From: Rheinheimera sp. MM224 | Lineage (GTDB): Bacteria; Pseudomonadota; Gammaproteobacteria; Enterobacterales; Alteromonadaceae | NCBI RefSeq assembly: GCF_947090785.1 | Contig: NZ_OX352320.1 | Span: 806,001-870,000, forward strand | Reading direction: 5' to 3' | DNA length: 64,000 nucleotides | Shown: positions 1 through 9,221 of the stretch, piece by piece | Layout of the letters: every line of letters starts with the position of its first letter | Numbering within the stretch: the first letter of the stretch is position 1 | Program-made: the position numbers and the translations under genes | The notes under the pieces: model-generated | What the model was told of the DNA's origin: nothing | The model's input: only the letters and a program-made list of their open reading frames with translations | Database searches by the model: none

Positions 1-1
1 G

Positions 2-520
2 GCTTATCTGGCTGCTGCTTTATCTTCTTTGGCTTTGGCAATATTTTTCTGCTGCTTTATGAGTTATGTCGCAATTCAGATGCTATTGAATATAAAACCT
101 AAAGCCAGCCGTCAATTGCCTGGGGTTATAGGTTTTAGTGGTGTTGGACTGGTGATTGGTGCCGTGTCAGCGTTGGTGGCTATAGGTGGAGGTTCGCTGA
201 CCGTGCCTTTTTTAACCTGGTGTAATGTCAAAATTCAGCAGGCTATAGGTACGTCTGCTGCAGTTGGCTTACCTATTGCGATCAGTGGCACGCTGGGCTA
301 TTTCCTCGCTGGTGCTTCGACAGAGGCTGTGTTGCCAGACTACAGTCTGGGTTATGTGTATTTACCCGCTATGCTGCTAATTGCTGCTGTCAGTTATTTT
401 ACCGCGCCGCTTGGTGCTGCGTTAGCACACCGTTTACCTGTGGCCACCTTAAAGAAAGTATTCGCCGCATTGCTCATCGCATTAAGCGCGAAAATGTTAC
501 ACAGCGTCTTAACCTCTTAG
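2..520 (+). CDS. TauE/SafE (TSUP) family permease, 5' end missing
   Basis: The reading frame is open from the first bases, so this is the C-terminal part of a gene that starts outside the window. About 172 residues remain. They are almost entirely hydrophobic, with four or so membrane spans, and hold the Gly-rich segment AIGGGSLTVPFL followed by IGTSAAVGLPIA, which is the second repeat signature of the TauE/SafE (TSUP) family. Members move sulfite, sulfonates or other small organic anions across the inner membrane. The substrate cannot be told from sequence. The gene ends 55 bp before pepB. Confidence 0.85.
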   Translation, partial: AYLAAALSSLALAIFFCCFMSYVAIQMLLNIKPKASRQLPGVIGFSGVGLVIGAVSALVAIGGGSLTVPFLTWCNVKIQQAIGTSAAVGLPIAISGTLGYFLAGASTEAVLPDYSLGYVYLPAMLLIAAVSYFTAPLGAALAHRLPVATLKKVFAALLIALSAKMLHSVLTS

Positions 521-575
521 AGCCCTGTGATACACTCGGCCTCATACTTTATCCACGTACTATGAGATAAAACCT

Positions 576-1865
576 ATGTCTGACCTGATTCAAATTCGTT
601 TAAGCAGCGCTGCTGCAGATGCTAAGTGGGGCAAAAATGTAGCATTGACTCCCGATGCTGCAGGCTATCAGTTGCATGTCAAAGCTGCCGATTTACGTGC
701 AGTGCAAAAAGCGGGTCGCCAGCTGGATACTTTAGGTATTCAACAATTTCAACTGGCAGGTGATGGTTGGACTGTCGACAGTCAATGGGCTTTGTATCAG
801 GGCTTTTGTACTGCTAAAAAGTTGGGCGCTATCGGCTGGACAGGCACTGACGCTGAACAACTGCAATTACAGCAGTTACACCAGACTTTTAGCTGGGCCA
901 AAGCCATTATCAACCAGACGCCTGAAGATTTAGCCCCTGTCACTTTGGCTGAACAGGCCGCTGCTTTTATTAAAACTGTAGCGCCAGCAGGCACCGTATC
1001 CACTGAAGTTATTGCCGGCTCTGCTTTGTTGGAGCAGGGCTGGATTGGTATTCATGCCGTAGGCCGCGGTAGTGAACGTGACCCGGCAATGTTAGTGCTG
1101 GATTACAACCCAACAGGTAAAGCAGATGCGCCAGTGTTTGCCGCTTTAGTGGGCAAAGGCATCACATTTGATAGCGGTGGTTATTCGATTAAAGCCAGCG
1201 AAGGCATGGTGACGATGAAATGTGATATGGGCGGTGCAGCCACTGTCACAGCCGCTTTAGCTTTGGCAATTTTGCAGGGCTTAAACAAAAGAGTGCAGCT
1301 GATTTTATGCTGCGCAGAAAACCTGATTTCCGGCGGAGCCTTTAAACTGGGCGATATACTGACTTATAAAAATGGGGTCACTGTCGAAATCGTCAATACC
1401 GATGCTGAAGGTCGTTTAGTGCTGGCTGATGGTTTGCAAAAAGCCGCTGAAGCCTCGCCACAACTCATTATTGATGCAGCCACTTTAACTGGCGCTGCGA
1501 TGAACGCATTAGGCTCTGAATACAATGCAGTGTTCGCTTTGGATAAGGCCTTAGCACAACGTGTGTTAGGTTATGCCGAACAAGTGCAGGAAGGTGCCTG
1601 GCAATTACCGCTGGAAAAATGGCATCAGGGTCAGTGCCCTTCACCTTATGCCGACACGGCCAATAGCCGCCCTGTTAAAGGCGGTGGTACGGGTGGCGCC
1701 AGCAATGCGGCAGGGTTTTTAAGTCGTTTTGTGCCTAACGACGGCAAAGGCTGGGTTCATTTAGATTTAGCTGCAGCTTTTCATAATTCAGCCAATGGCT
1801 TTTGGGCTGCAGGTGCGACAGGTATGGGCATTCGTTTAGTGGCTCAAACCCTGACTCAGGAATAA
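576..1865 (+). CDS. pepB: Peptidase B (M17 leucyl aminopeptidase family)
   Basis: This is a cytoplasmic metallo-aminopeptidase that removes N-terminal residues from peptides during protein turnover. At 429 residues it matches PepB of enterics (about 427) rather than the longer PepA (about 500). The M17 core is intact: GKGITFDSGGYSIK, then a CDMGGAATV segment, and NTDAEGRL at residues 274-281, which supply the two-metal site and the catalytic Lys and Arg. The N-terminal third (residues 1-110) resembles PepB and lacks the larger PepA N-domain. The gene is followed by a clear terminator. A second, more divergent M17 gene lies at 31073. Confidence 0.93.
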   Translation: MSDLIQIRLSSAAADAKWGKNVALTPDAAGYQLHVKAADLRAVQKAGRQLDTLGIQQFQLAGDGWTVDSQWALYQGFCTAKKLGAIGWTGTDAEQLQLQQLHQTFSWAKAIINQTPEDLAPVTLAEQAAAFIKTVAPAGTVSTEVIAGSALLEQGWIGIHAVGRGSERDPAMLVLDYNPTGKADAPVFAALVGKGITFDSGGYSIKASEGMVTMKCDMGGAATVTAALALAILQGLNKRVQLILCCAENLISGGAFKLGDILTYKNGVTVEIVNTDAEGRLVLADGLQKAAEASPQLIIDAATLTGAAMNALGSEYNAVFALDKALAQRVLGYAEQVQEGAWQLPLEKWHQGQCPSPYADTANSRPVKGGGTGGASNAAGFLSRFVPNDGKGWVHLDLAAAFHNSANGFWAAGATGMGIRLVAQTLTQE

Positions 1866-1887
1866 TCTTCTGATTTCGGTTCACCTT

Positions 1888-1921
1888 AAAAAGCAGCTAA
1901 AATAGGGCTGCTTTTTGTTTT
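1888..1921 (+). terminator. Rho-independent terminator of pepB
   Basis: A 10-bp perfect stem (AAAAAGCAGC at 1888-1897 with GCTGCTTTTT at 1907-1916) closes a 9-nt loop and runs into a T-rich tail. It overlaps the first codons of the longest hrpB frame, which begins with TTG at 1915. Confidence 0.85.
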
Positions 1922-4374
1922 TAGCGAGACGTGATTTGTTACCTGTTGCAGAGATTTGCCCACAGCTGATTCAGAGTCTGAAACAGCACAACCAAGTGAT
2001 TTTATCTGCACCGCCTGGTGCTGGTAAATCAACCTACTTGCCGCTGTTTTTACTCAACCATGCCGATTTTGCCGGAAAAACTATCCTATTGTTAGAACCG
2101 AGGCGACTGGCCGCAAAAAGTATTGCCAGTTATCTGGCCAGTCAGTTGAACGAAGCTGTGGGTCAGCAAGTGGGGTATCAAATCCGCCATGAAAAGAGTT
2201 ACAGCAAAAACACTCGCTTATTGATAGTCACCGAAGGGGTGTTGATCCGGAAAATTCAGCAGGATCCTGAACTTGCAGGCATAAACCTGATTATCTTTGA
2301 CGAATTTCATGAACGTTCTTTACAAGCAGATTTAGCTTTGGCTTTGGCGCTGGAAGTACAGCAACTGAATAGCGATTTACAGCTATTGATTATGTCGGCC
2401 ACTTTGGATCAGCAAAAACTGGCATTAGCCTTGGACGCGCCTGTGCTTAGCAGCGAAGGCCGTAGTTATCCGGTAGATATTCTGTATCAAGTGCCTACAG
2501 CAGAGCCTGTCTGGTTGCAAAGTGCCAAATTAAGCCTGCAAGCCAGCCTGAAACATCAGGGCAGTATTCTGACCTTTTTACCAGGCCAGCGTGAGATTAA
2601 TCAGGCCAGAGACTGGTTAATGGAGCAAAACAGAGACAGCCAGTTAGATATTTATGCGTTATCCGGTGCTTTAACTTTGGCTGAGCAGCAACAAGCGATA
2701 GCACCCAGCCCACAAGGGCGGCGCAAACTGGTATTGACCACCAATATTGCTGAAACCAGTTTGACCATCGAAGGTATAGAAGTGGTGGTGGATTCCGGTT
2801 TCTGTCGTCAGGCCGTTTATCATCCCAAACATGGCTTAACGCGGCTAGACACTGTCGCTATCAGTCAGGCGGCTGCTATTCAAAGAGCTGGCCGGGCTGG
2901 GCGTTTATCGGCCGGTCGTTGTTATCGCCTCGATAGTGCTGAGCTATGGCAACGCCGTATTGCTTTTACCCCAGCATCTATACTGCAATCCGATTTAACC
3001 TCGTTGTTGCTGGAGATTTCGGCCTGGGGTTGCTCGCCAGAACAATTATTCTGGTTGGATCAACCACCACAAGCCAATCTGAAATCTGCGGCCTGGGTGT
3101 TGTTGCAACTCAAAGCCATCAATGACAAAGGCCAGATCACTGACTTTGGCCGGCAGTTGTTAGCTACAGGTACTGAACCCCGACTGGCGGCTTTAGTGCT
3201 GCATGGCAAACAACTGGAACACCAAGGCGAGCAAGGTGCAGCCTGGCTGGCTGTAGTGTTGGCAACGATGTTGGAGAATCCAAATCGCAGCCGTGAGCAG
3301 GATATTGATCAGTTGTTGCAGCAACCTTTGTATGGCGCTTTATTGCAACAGGCGAAGCAACTGGCACAGCAGAATCAAATCAAAGTCAGCCCGTATTTGC
3401 CGCAGCATTTAACAGCGGCCTTATTAAGCCGGGCTTTCCCTGATCGCATAGCTATCTTGCGGGGCAAAGGTTATCTGCTGACGAACAATGCGGGTGCTTT
3501 GTTATTTCCGGACAGCCCTTTGTCTGGTGCTGAAGTACTGGTGATCTGTGATTTGTATTTTGGCCACAGCACCCAAATCAGTCTGGCGGCCCGCTGGACT
3601 ATGGCTGAACTGATGCAGGAGTGGCAGGCTGATTTGCAGAAGCAGTCCTATTTTGGTTTTGATGCGCAGCAAGGACGATTTATTGCAGAGCAGCGTGTAA
3701 TGCTTGGCAGTTGCGTGCTGGAGCGTAAACCGCTGAATACTAAATTGACGGAAACAGAGCAGCAGCAAGCCTGGCTGGATTGGTTAAAACAACAGGGTTT
3801 ACAGGCGTTGCCATGGACTGAACAGGCATTGCAACTGCGGCACAGGCTGCAACTGATGCAGCGTTATATGCCAGAACATCATTTACCAAAAGTCGATGAT
3901 GAAAGCTTGTGGGCTGATGCTGAAGTCTGGTTAGCTCCAGCTCTAGGCAGGTTTACAAAACTGAATGATTTGAATAAGTTAGACCTTTACACTTTATTGT
4001 GGCAACGTCTGACTTATAAAGAGCAGCAGCTGCTCAATAGCTGTATGCCAGACAGTTGGCGTTCAGCTGTAGGATCTATGATCCCTGTTCACTACAGCGA
4101 TGAAGGAGAAGCCATTTTGTCTGTTCGAATTCAGGAAATGTTTGGCCAGCTTGATACTCCAACTGTGGCAAACGGGCGTTTAGCCATGAAAATTCATTTA
4201 TTGTCGCCAGCGCGCCGCCCTTTACAGGTGACTCAGGATTTGGCCAGTTTCTGGGCCAATAGTTACACTGAAGTGAAAAAGGAAATGAAAGGCCGTTATC
4301 CAAAACATTATTGGCCAGAAAATCCTGCAGAGGCCATGCCGACTAATAAAACTAAAAAAGCTATGCAAAAATGA
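1915..4374 (+). CDS. hrpB: ATP-dependent helicase HrpB
   Basis: A DEAH/RHA-type helicase of 819 residues, near the usual HrpB length (about 810). It has a Walker A segment SAPPGAGKST near residue 35, the variant box DEFH at residues 129-132, the SAT motif (MSATLD), and the helicase C motif QRAGRAGR. The C-terminal HrpB-specific domain follows. HrpB cellular roles are poorly defined in most bacteria. There is no ATG near the start: the longest frame opens with TTG at 1915, seven bases after AGGG but inside the pepB terminator, and TTG at 1936 is the alternative. The stop overlaps the mrcB start (ATGA), so the two are translationally coupled. Confidence 0.9.
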   Translation: MFLARRDLLPVAEICPQLIQSLKQHNQVILSAPPGAGKSTYLPLFLLNHADFAGKTILLLEPRRLAAKSIASYLASQLNEAVGQQVGYQIRHEKSYSKNTRLLIVTEGVLIRKIQQDPELAGINLIIFDEFHERSLQADLALALALEVQQLNSDLQLLIMSATLDQQKLALALDAPVLSSEGRSYPVDILYQVPTAEPVWLQSAKLSLQASLKHQGSILTFLPGQREINQARDWLMEQNRDSQLDIYALSGALTLAEQQQAIAPSPQGRRKLVLTTNIAETSLTIEGIEVVVDSGFCRQAVYHPKHGLTRLDTVAISQAAAIQRAGRAGRLSAGRCYRLDSAELWQRRIAFTPASILQSDLTSLLLEISAWGCSPEQLFWLDQPPQANLKSAAWVLLQLKAINDKGQITDFGRQLLATGTEPRLAALVLHGKQLEHQGEQGAAWLAVVLATMLENPNRSREQDIDQLLQQPLYGALLQQAKQLAQQNQIKVSPYLPQHLTAALLSRAFPDRIAILRGKGYLLTNNAGALLFPDSPLSGAEVLVICDLYFGHSTQISLAARWTMAELMQEWQADLQKQSYFGFDAQQGRFIAEQRVMLGSCVLERKPLNTKLTETEQQQAWLDWLKQQGLQALPWTEQALQLRHRLQLMQRYMPEHHLPKVDDESLWADAEVWLAPALGRFTKLNDLNKLDLYTLLWQRLTYKEQQLLNSCMPDSWRSAVGSMIPVHYSDEGEAILSVRIQEMFGQLDTPTVANGRLAMKIHLLSPARRPLQVTQDLASFWANSYTEVKKEMKGRYPKHYWPENPAEAMPTNKTKKAMQK

Positions 4375-6632
4375 CACAAAAACAAAGCCGTACCCCAAGA
4401 AAAAAACCAGCTGCCAAAAATGCCAAACGCCCGCAGTTTGCCCGACAAATGTTGTGGCTTGCGCTGAAAGTAGGGCTGGTGCTGTTGCTGACTTTATTTG
4501 TTTATCTGATTTATTTGGATAGCAAAATTACCACCTTATTTTCCAGCCATAAATGGCAATTTCCGGCTCAGGTTTATGCCCGGAGTCTGGAGTTGATTCC
4601 TGGTAAAAGCCTGACACAAAAGCAATTAGTCAGTGAACTGGATTTGTTGCAATACAGGGCGGTGGATAAAATCAACGGCCCGGGTCAATACAGCCAAAGT
4701 GGCGATAAAGTGGCGGTATTTCGCCGCGCTTTTCAATTCGCTGATGGCTATGATCAAGAGGAAGCTTTTACTGTGTCCTTTGCAGGTCAGAGGGTACACA
4801 ATGTGTATGACCATCAACTGAAAAAGTCGGTGCAAAAGGCCAGAATTGAGCCACAGCTAGTGCAGCATTTGGTTTCATCAGAGCAGGAAGACAGAGAAAT
4901 GGTGACGCTGGCGGATATGCCTGAACATATTAAAGCGGCGCTACTGACCATAGAAGATCGCGACTTCTACCAGCATCATGGGGTGTCCGTCTGGTCTGTG
5001 GTTCGTGCTTTTTGGGCCAATCTGATGGCGGGACGCACAGTGCAAGGGGGCTCGACGCTAACCCAGCAGTTGGCAAAAAATATGTACCTGACGGCGGATA
5101 AAACTATTATCCGCAAGGTGAATGAAGCGCTGATCGCTCTAATTCTGGATTATCGTTACAGCAAGGATCAAATCCTTGAAGCCTACCTGAACGAAATTTT
5201 TATTGGCCAGTTCCATAGTAACGCAGTGCATGGTTTTGCTTTAGGCAGTAAGTTTTATTTTGGTAAACCTTTGGACGAGTTACAGCCAGAGGAATATGCG
5301 CTGTTGGTGGCTATAGTCAAAGGGCCTTCTTATTATGATCCACGGCGTTTTGGCGCAAGAGCTAAAGATCGCCGTGATCTGGTGTTGAAAATGCTGCATA
5401 ACGAGCAGCTGTTATCTGATGCAGACTATCAACGAGCAGTAAGTAAACCCTTAGCAGTGATCCCTCTGGGTCATCATTTAAAAGGCCGTTCACCTTCTTA
5501 TCTGGATGCTGTAAAACGTGAATTGAAAGAGTTAGTGACTGACACTGCTACTATTGAAGAGGGGATGAAGATTTTCACCTATATGGACCCTCAGGCGCAG
5601 CTTGCTGCTGAGCATAGCGTAAAACAGCGCTTGTCCGAACTGGATAGTAAACTGGAAGCTGCTATGGTGGTGACTGATTATCAGGCTGGGTCTTACAAAG
5701 CGATCGTAGGGGGGAAATCAGTACATTTTGCTGGTTATAACAGAGCCTTAGATGCCCGTCGTCAGATCGGTAGTATAGTAAAGCCAGTGCTGTATCTGCA
5801 GGCGCTGAGTAAACCAAACCAGTTTAGTCTGGCCACTATGCTCGATGACAGTCCTATTCACCTCAACGGCAGTCAGGGCGGCTGGAACCCACAGAATTTT
5901 GATAAAAAATTCCGTGGTCAGGTCACCTTAATTCAAGCTCTATCTGAGTCACTTAACGTTCCCACAGTGCGTTTAGGTTTAAAACTGGGTTTGCCTGCTT
6001 TACAGGATGGTTTTAAGCGGCTTGGACTGGAACGTGAAGTAAAATTGCAGCCTTCAGCATTTTTAGGTGCGGTAGAGCTGACACCTGCCGAGGTAGCGCA
6101 ACTGTATCAGGTAATTGCCAATAAAGGCCGTTATATAAAACTGGCCAGCATAGAGTCTATAACCAAGACTGACGGTACCATGCTTTATCAGCGCAGAAAC
6201 ATTGTGCAACAAAGAGTTACAGAAGATGCGGATTACCTGCTGCAATATGCCATGCAACAAAGCACTCGCAGCGGTACTTCAAAAACACTGGCGAATCAGT
6301 TTGCCGGTATACGTTTTGCCGGAAAAACCGGAACATCCAGTGATCATAAAGACAGCTGGTTTACTGGTTTTGAACATGAATCTTCGGTCACCGTCTGGTT
6401 AGGCAGAGATGACAATAAACCCATAGGTTTAACTGGAGGCTCTGGTGCTTTAACTTTATTTAGCCAGTATTTCAGGATGGTTCCTCCGAACTCTTTGTTC
6501 AGGGCTATACCACCAGATGTCACTTTAGGGCGTTTTTCCGCTGTAACAGGCCGTGCTGTGGCCGATGATTGTGACGGAACTCTATTGTTGCCTAAAGTTG
6601 TTAGTGCGACCTTACTTACGGATTGCGAATAA
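4371..6632 (+). CDS. mrcB: Bifunctional penicillin-binding protein 1B
   Basis: A class A PBP that polymerises glycan strands and cross-links peptidoglycan on the periplasmic face of the inner membrane. A basic cytoplasmic tail (1-27) precedes one membrane span (about 28-49), then a UB2H-like region. The GT51 glycosyltransferase follows with catalytic Glu195 in EDRDFYQHHG and QGGSTLTQQLAKN. The transpeptidase domain has Ser468 in the SxxK motif (GSIVKP, Lys471), SLN in ESLNVPT, and KTGT starting at Lys652. The order is that of PBP1B, and the length is 753 residues against about 840 in E. coli. The start overlaps the hrpB stop by four bases, giving a hrpB-mrcB unit. Confidence 0.95.
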   Translation: MTQKQSRTPRKKPAAKNAKRPQFARQMLWLALKVGLVLLLTLFVYLIYLDSKITTLFSSHKWQFPAQVYARSLELIPGKSLTQKQLVSELDLLQYRAVDKINGPGQYSQSGDKVAVFRRAFQFADGYDQEEAFTVSFAGQRVHNVYDHQLKKSVQKARIEPQLVQHLVSSEQEDREMVTLADMPEHIKAALLTIEDRDFYQHHGVSVWSVVRAFWANLMAGRTVQGGSTLTQQLAKNMYLTADKTIIRKVNEALIALILDYRYSKDQILEAYLNEIFIGQFHSNAVHGFALGSKFYFGKPLDELQPEEYALLVAIVKGPSYYDPRRFGARAKDRRDLVLKMLHNEQLLSDADYQRAVSKPLAVIPLGHHLKGRSPSYLDAVKRELKELVTDTATIEEGMKIFTYMDPQAQLAAEHSVKQRLSELDSKLEAAMVVTDYQAGSYKAIVGGKSVHFAGYNRALDARRQIGSIVKPVLYLQALSKPNQFSLATMLDDSPIHLNGSQGGWNPQNFDKKFRGQVTLIQALSESLNVPTVRLGLKLGLPALQDGFKRLGLEREVKLQPSAFLGAVELTPAEVAQLYQVIANKGRYIKLASIESITKTDGTMLYQRRNIVQQRVTEDADYLLQYAMQQSTRSGTSKTLANQFAGIRFAGKTGTSSDHKDSWFTGFEHESSVTVWLGRDDNKPIGLTGGSGALTLFSQYFRMVPPNSLFRAIPPDVTLGRFSAVTGRAVADDCDGTLLLPKVVSATLLTDCE

Positions 6633-6649
6633 ACGGGAATTATTGACTT

Positions 6650-8803
6650 ATGTCGTTCAGGCCAGAGAAGCAATTAAAAGTTGATGAGTGGTGGTATTTG
6701 CCACAGCTGGATAAGCTGGCGAAGCTCAACACCAGAATGGAAGTCAGCGAGTTGGCTGATCTCGATCATTTGTGCCAAAGCGTACTCAATTTTTTCTTGT
6801 TAAATCCTGGCCGTTTAATCAGCAAAGAAGAGCTGCTTAAAGAAGTCTGGCAAATGACCTCTGTCACCGATGGCCGTGTTGCGCGGGTGATCAGTATTTT
6901 GCGTGATGTGCTGGGTGATGATGTGAAGTCCCCACGATATATCGAAACTATTCCGAAACGGGGTTACCGTTTTATTGCCAAAGTGATAGAGCAGGAACAA
7001 CTTATTGCTCAGGCTTCCAATACTCAGGATGAGCCTGCAAGTGCAGCAGAACGAAAGATTAACCGTATTTGGTGGGCAGGTTTGACGGCGGCGACGCTGC
7101 TACTGGGCTTATTAGCCAGTTGGTTATTCTGGCCTGCCAGCTCAGTTGTTGAAGAGCAGGCTCCTTTTGTAAACTGGAGCCCCGTGTCGTCCTTAGATGG
7201 CTTTGAATATTATCCGGCAATTTCCTTTGATAAAAACTTTTTAGTCTACAGCTACCAAAAAAGTAAAAATCATTCCAACGTTTTGATGTTGCAGAACTTG
7301 CAGAACCATCAGACATTGCAACTGACTCATAGCAATGCAGATGATTTTGGTGCCAGTTTTCGGCCTGATGGCAAAGCTATTGCTTATCAGCGGATAAAAT
7401 ACAGAGAGTTGTGTGAAATTCGCTTACTGAGTTTTGCTGATAGCTCAGCTCAGTCAGTTGTCGAAGATAAGCTGCTCACATCCTGTGGACTGCACAGCAC
7501 TTCTACCCGTATTTCCTGGGCCCCAGACGGTAAGTCTTTATTGTTTGGCAGTCATGAAGACAGTTCTCAGCGTATGGCTATATTTTCTTTGGATATTGCG
7601 TCCGGGAATAAAACTCAACTGGTATTGCCCAGTAACTCAGGCATGGGCGATTTTACCGCTCGTTATTCCCATGCGGGCGATAAAATTGCTTTTTTAAGAG
7701 ACGTTGCCAGCAACTCAGTACAAATCTGGTTAATGGATTTAAACAGCAGAGAAACTTCATTGTTACTGCATATTAAGCATAGTTATCCGGGCGATATAGC
7801 CTGGAGTCATGATGACGAGCATATTTATTACCCTGCCCGTAAGTGGAATATTGAAAGTGTTAACGTCAATACAGCGGAACAAAAAACCATAGCGTTAACC
7901 AATAATCAGGCTTATGAAATTGCTTTGGGAAGCGACAATCAGTTTTATGGTTCAATAGGTCGCTATGGCAATTATTATATTAAGAAATTTAACAACCCTG
8001 TAACTAACTCAAAGCTGTCTGAGGAAATTGTATTTAAATCCAATCGCAGCGAACGTTTAGTTGAAGCTAATCCTACTTTAGATGGACCAATAGCCGCAGT
8101 TTCTATGCGCACAGGTTTACCTCAGGTCTGGTTATTTTATCCGGATGGTAAACAAGAGATGATTAGTCATTTTGAAAGCTCTGTTGCGATATCAGATATG
8201 GAATTCTCCGGAGATGGCAAACAGTTATTAGTGCTGATTGATCAGGAGGTCTGGTTATTTGATTTGGCAGGGCAGGCCCAAAGAATAAGCGCACAAGGTG
8301 AAGTAGTAAAAAATTTAAGCTGGGGTCAGCAGACGAATCGTGTATTTTATACCATTAATAACAAAGGCAATTGGCAAGTGATGTCTTATGAGCCTGGTTC
8401 CGCAGCTAAACCTTCAGCCTATCTGGACGGTGTCGATTTATTTGTCCAAAGTAAAGATAGTTTACATCAGTTAAAAAGGAATTCGCTGACAGGTGAGTAC
8501 AGTTTAATAACGGGTGAGGAAGAGGTACTTTTGAGTGAGGATGCTCAGAAGCTGATACTAGCCGAATCCTCTACTTTTGTATTAACAGAAAATGGTGTTT
8601 ATTTTTCTGCTGTAAACGATAAACAACAGAGCCAATTGTTTTTCTACTCTTATTTAGATAAAACAATACTCCCATTGGAGCTTGTGTCCGATTTGTATTC
8701 ATCTCGATTCTCCTTAAGTCATGACAAAAAATACATTTATATGATAATCGGAGAAACTCAGGATTTAGATATAGCAAAAATTGAGTTAAAAACCATAAAT
8801 TAA
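6650..8803 (+). CDS. ToxR/CadC-like membrane-anchored regulator with periplasmic beta-propeller
   Basis: Residues about 25-110 form an OmpR/PhoB-type winged helix ending in the typical IPKRGYRF. A single membrane span follows at about 141-161. Some 550 periplasmic residues then carry repeated TolB/PD40-like blades, for example FRPDGKAIAY, WAPDGKSLLF and YSHAGDKIAF. This is the one-component layout of CadC and ToxR: DNA binding inside, sensing outside, with a propeller as sensor. It starts 17 bp after mrcB and is followed by the secreted double-repeat peptide gene at 8897 and a paralogue at 9252. Target genes are unknown. I infer it senses a periplasmic protein or peptide, possibly the neighbouring one. 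Confidence 0.8.
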   Translation: MSFRPEKQLKVDEWWYLPQLDKLAKLNTRMEVSELADLDHLCQSVLNFFLLNPGRLISKEELLKEVWQMTSVTDGRVARVISILRDVLGDDVKSPRYIETIPKRGYRFIAKVIEQEQLIAQASNTQDEPASAAERKINRIWWAGLTAATLLLGLLASWLFWPASSVVEEQAPFVNWSPVSSLDGFEYYPAISFDKNFLVYSYQKSKNHSNVLMLQNLQNHQTLQLTHSNADDFGASFRPDGKAIAYQRIKYRELCEIRLLSFADSSAQSVVEDKLLTSCGLHSTSTRISWAPDGKSLLFGSHEDSSQRMAIFSLDIASGNKTQLVLPSNSGMGDFTARYSHAGDKIAFLRDVASNSVQIWLMDLNSRETSLLLHIKHSYPGDIAWSHDDEHIYYPARKWNIESVNVNTAEQKTIALTNNQAYEIALGSDNQFYGSIGRYGNYYIKKFNNPVTNSKLSEEIVFKSNRSERLVEANPTLDGPIAAVSMRTGLPQVWLFYPDGKQEMISHFESSVAISDMEFSGDGKQLLVLIDQEVWLFDLAGQAQRISAQGEVVKNLSWGQQTNRVFYTINNKGNWQVMSYEPGSAAKPSAYLDGVDLFVQSKDSLHQLKRNSLTGEYSLITGEEEVLLSEDAQKLILAESSTFVLTENGVYFSAVNDKQQSQLFFYSYLDKTILPLELVSDLYSSRFSLSHDKKYIYMIIGETQDLDIAKIELKTIN

Positions 8804-8858
8804 TCATTCATTTATAATAATTTCATCAGTTTATGATTTTTTCTGTATCCGATACTGC

Positions 8859-8878
8859 AGTGGTCGAACTTAACCACT
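8859..8878. promoter_or_regulatory. Inverted repeat just upstream of the secreted-peptide gene
   Basis: AGTGGT at 8859-8864 and ACCACT at 8873-8878 form a perfect 6-bp inverted repeat around an 8-base spacer. It ends six bases before the GGAG ribosome site (8885-8888) of the peptide gene. It could be an operator for one of the flanking winged-helix regulators or an RNA hairpin next to the ribosome site. A TATAAT at 8813-8818 is a possible -10 box, but no good -35 is visible. Confidence 0.4.
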
Positions 8879-8896
8879 CTTTTCGGAGCTTACATT

Positions 8897-9184
8897 ATGA
8901 AACTGATCAAACTTATCGCTGCTGCCGCTTTAGTTGCTTCTACTTCTTTAGTATCAGGCGGCCATGTTGCTGCTGTTGGTGCAACAAGCGTGGCACAAGA
9001 TATTGCTGCATGTACCAACTGGCCGTTTTGCCGTGATGTAGAAATTGTTGATCAGGCTGATGAGCTGCAACAATATATTGCTGCCTGCACAAACTGGCCA
9101 TTTTGCCGTGATGTAGAAATTGCTGATCAGGCCTTGGGTTTGCAACCTCAGGTTAAAACAGAAGTTGTTATTAAGGCAGTTTAA
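8897..9184 (+). CDS. Small secreted protein with two tandem C-x5-C repeats, function unknown
   Basis: I do not recognise this 95-residue protein. A GGAG ribosome site lies eight bases before the ATG. Residues 1 to about 26 look like a Sec signal peptide (MKLIKL, then an Ala/Leu/Val-rich core). Two adjacent 25-residue units follow, at residues 36-60 and 61-85. The first 15 residues of each (IAACTNWPFCRDVEI) are identical, and each has a Cys pair (39/45 and 64/70) enclosing TNWPF. The units differ at synonymous sites, so the peptide looks conserved by selection. The pairs could form disulfide-closed loops in the periplasm. It sits between two propeller-type membrane regulators, which suggests a ligand or a target. 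No modification enzyme is nearby. Confidence 0.75.
   Translation: MKLIKLIAAAALVASTSLVSGGHVAAVGATSVAQDIAACTNWPFCRDVEIVDQADELQQYIAACTNWPFCRDVEIADQALGLQPQVKTEVVIKAV
9002..9151 (+). repeat. Two tandem 75-bp coding repeats
   Basis: Unit 1 is 9002-9076 and unit 2 is 9077-9151, in frame within the secreted-peptide gene. The first 15 codons encode identical residues but differ at several third positions (for example gca/gcc, tgt/tgc, acc/aca, ccg/cca). This indicates an old duplication under protein-level constraint rather than a recent copy. Confidence 0.9.
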
Positions 9185-9215
9185 CTCCTCCTCTCTACTT
9201 TTCGTCTGAATTGGT

Positions 9216-9221
9216 TATAAT
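9216..9221 (+). promoter_or_regulatory. Possible -10 box before the second propeller regulator
   Basis: A perfect TATAAT lies 30 bases before the ATG at 9252. No clear -35 hexamer is seen 16-18 bases upstream. A transcript from here would begin near 9228, inside the left arm of the inverted repeat at 9222-9245. Confidence 0.35.

Noticed and set aside
8833..9036. Cys-rich 67-residue ORF overlapping the secreted-peptide gene in another frame
   Set aside because: It lacks a ribosome site and a signal peptide. The overlapping frame has both, plus a protein-level repeat, so this is a shadow.
8897..9184. Ribosomally made, modified peptide (RiPP) precursor
   Set aside because: The repeated core and small size suggested it, but no radical-SAM, YcaO, lanthionine or protease/ABC export gene is adjacent, and a Sec signal peptide fits a disulfide-bonded periplasmic peptide better.
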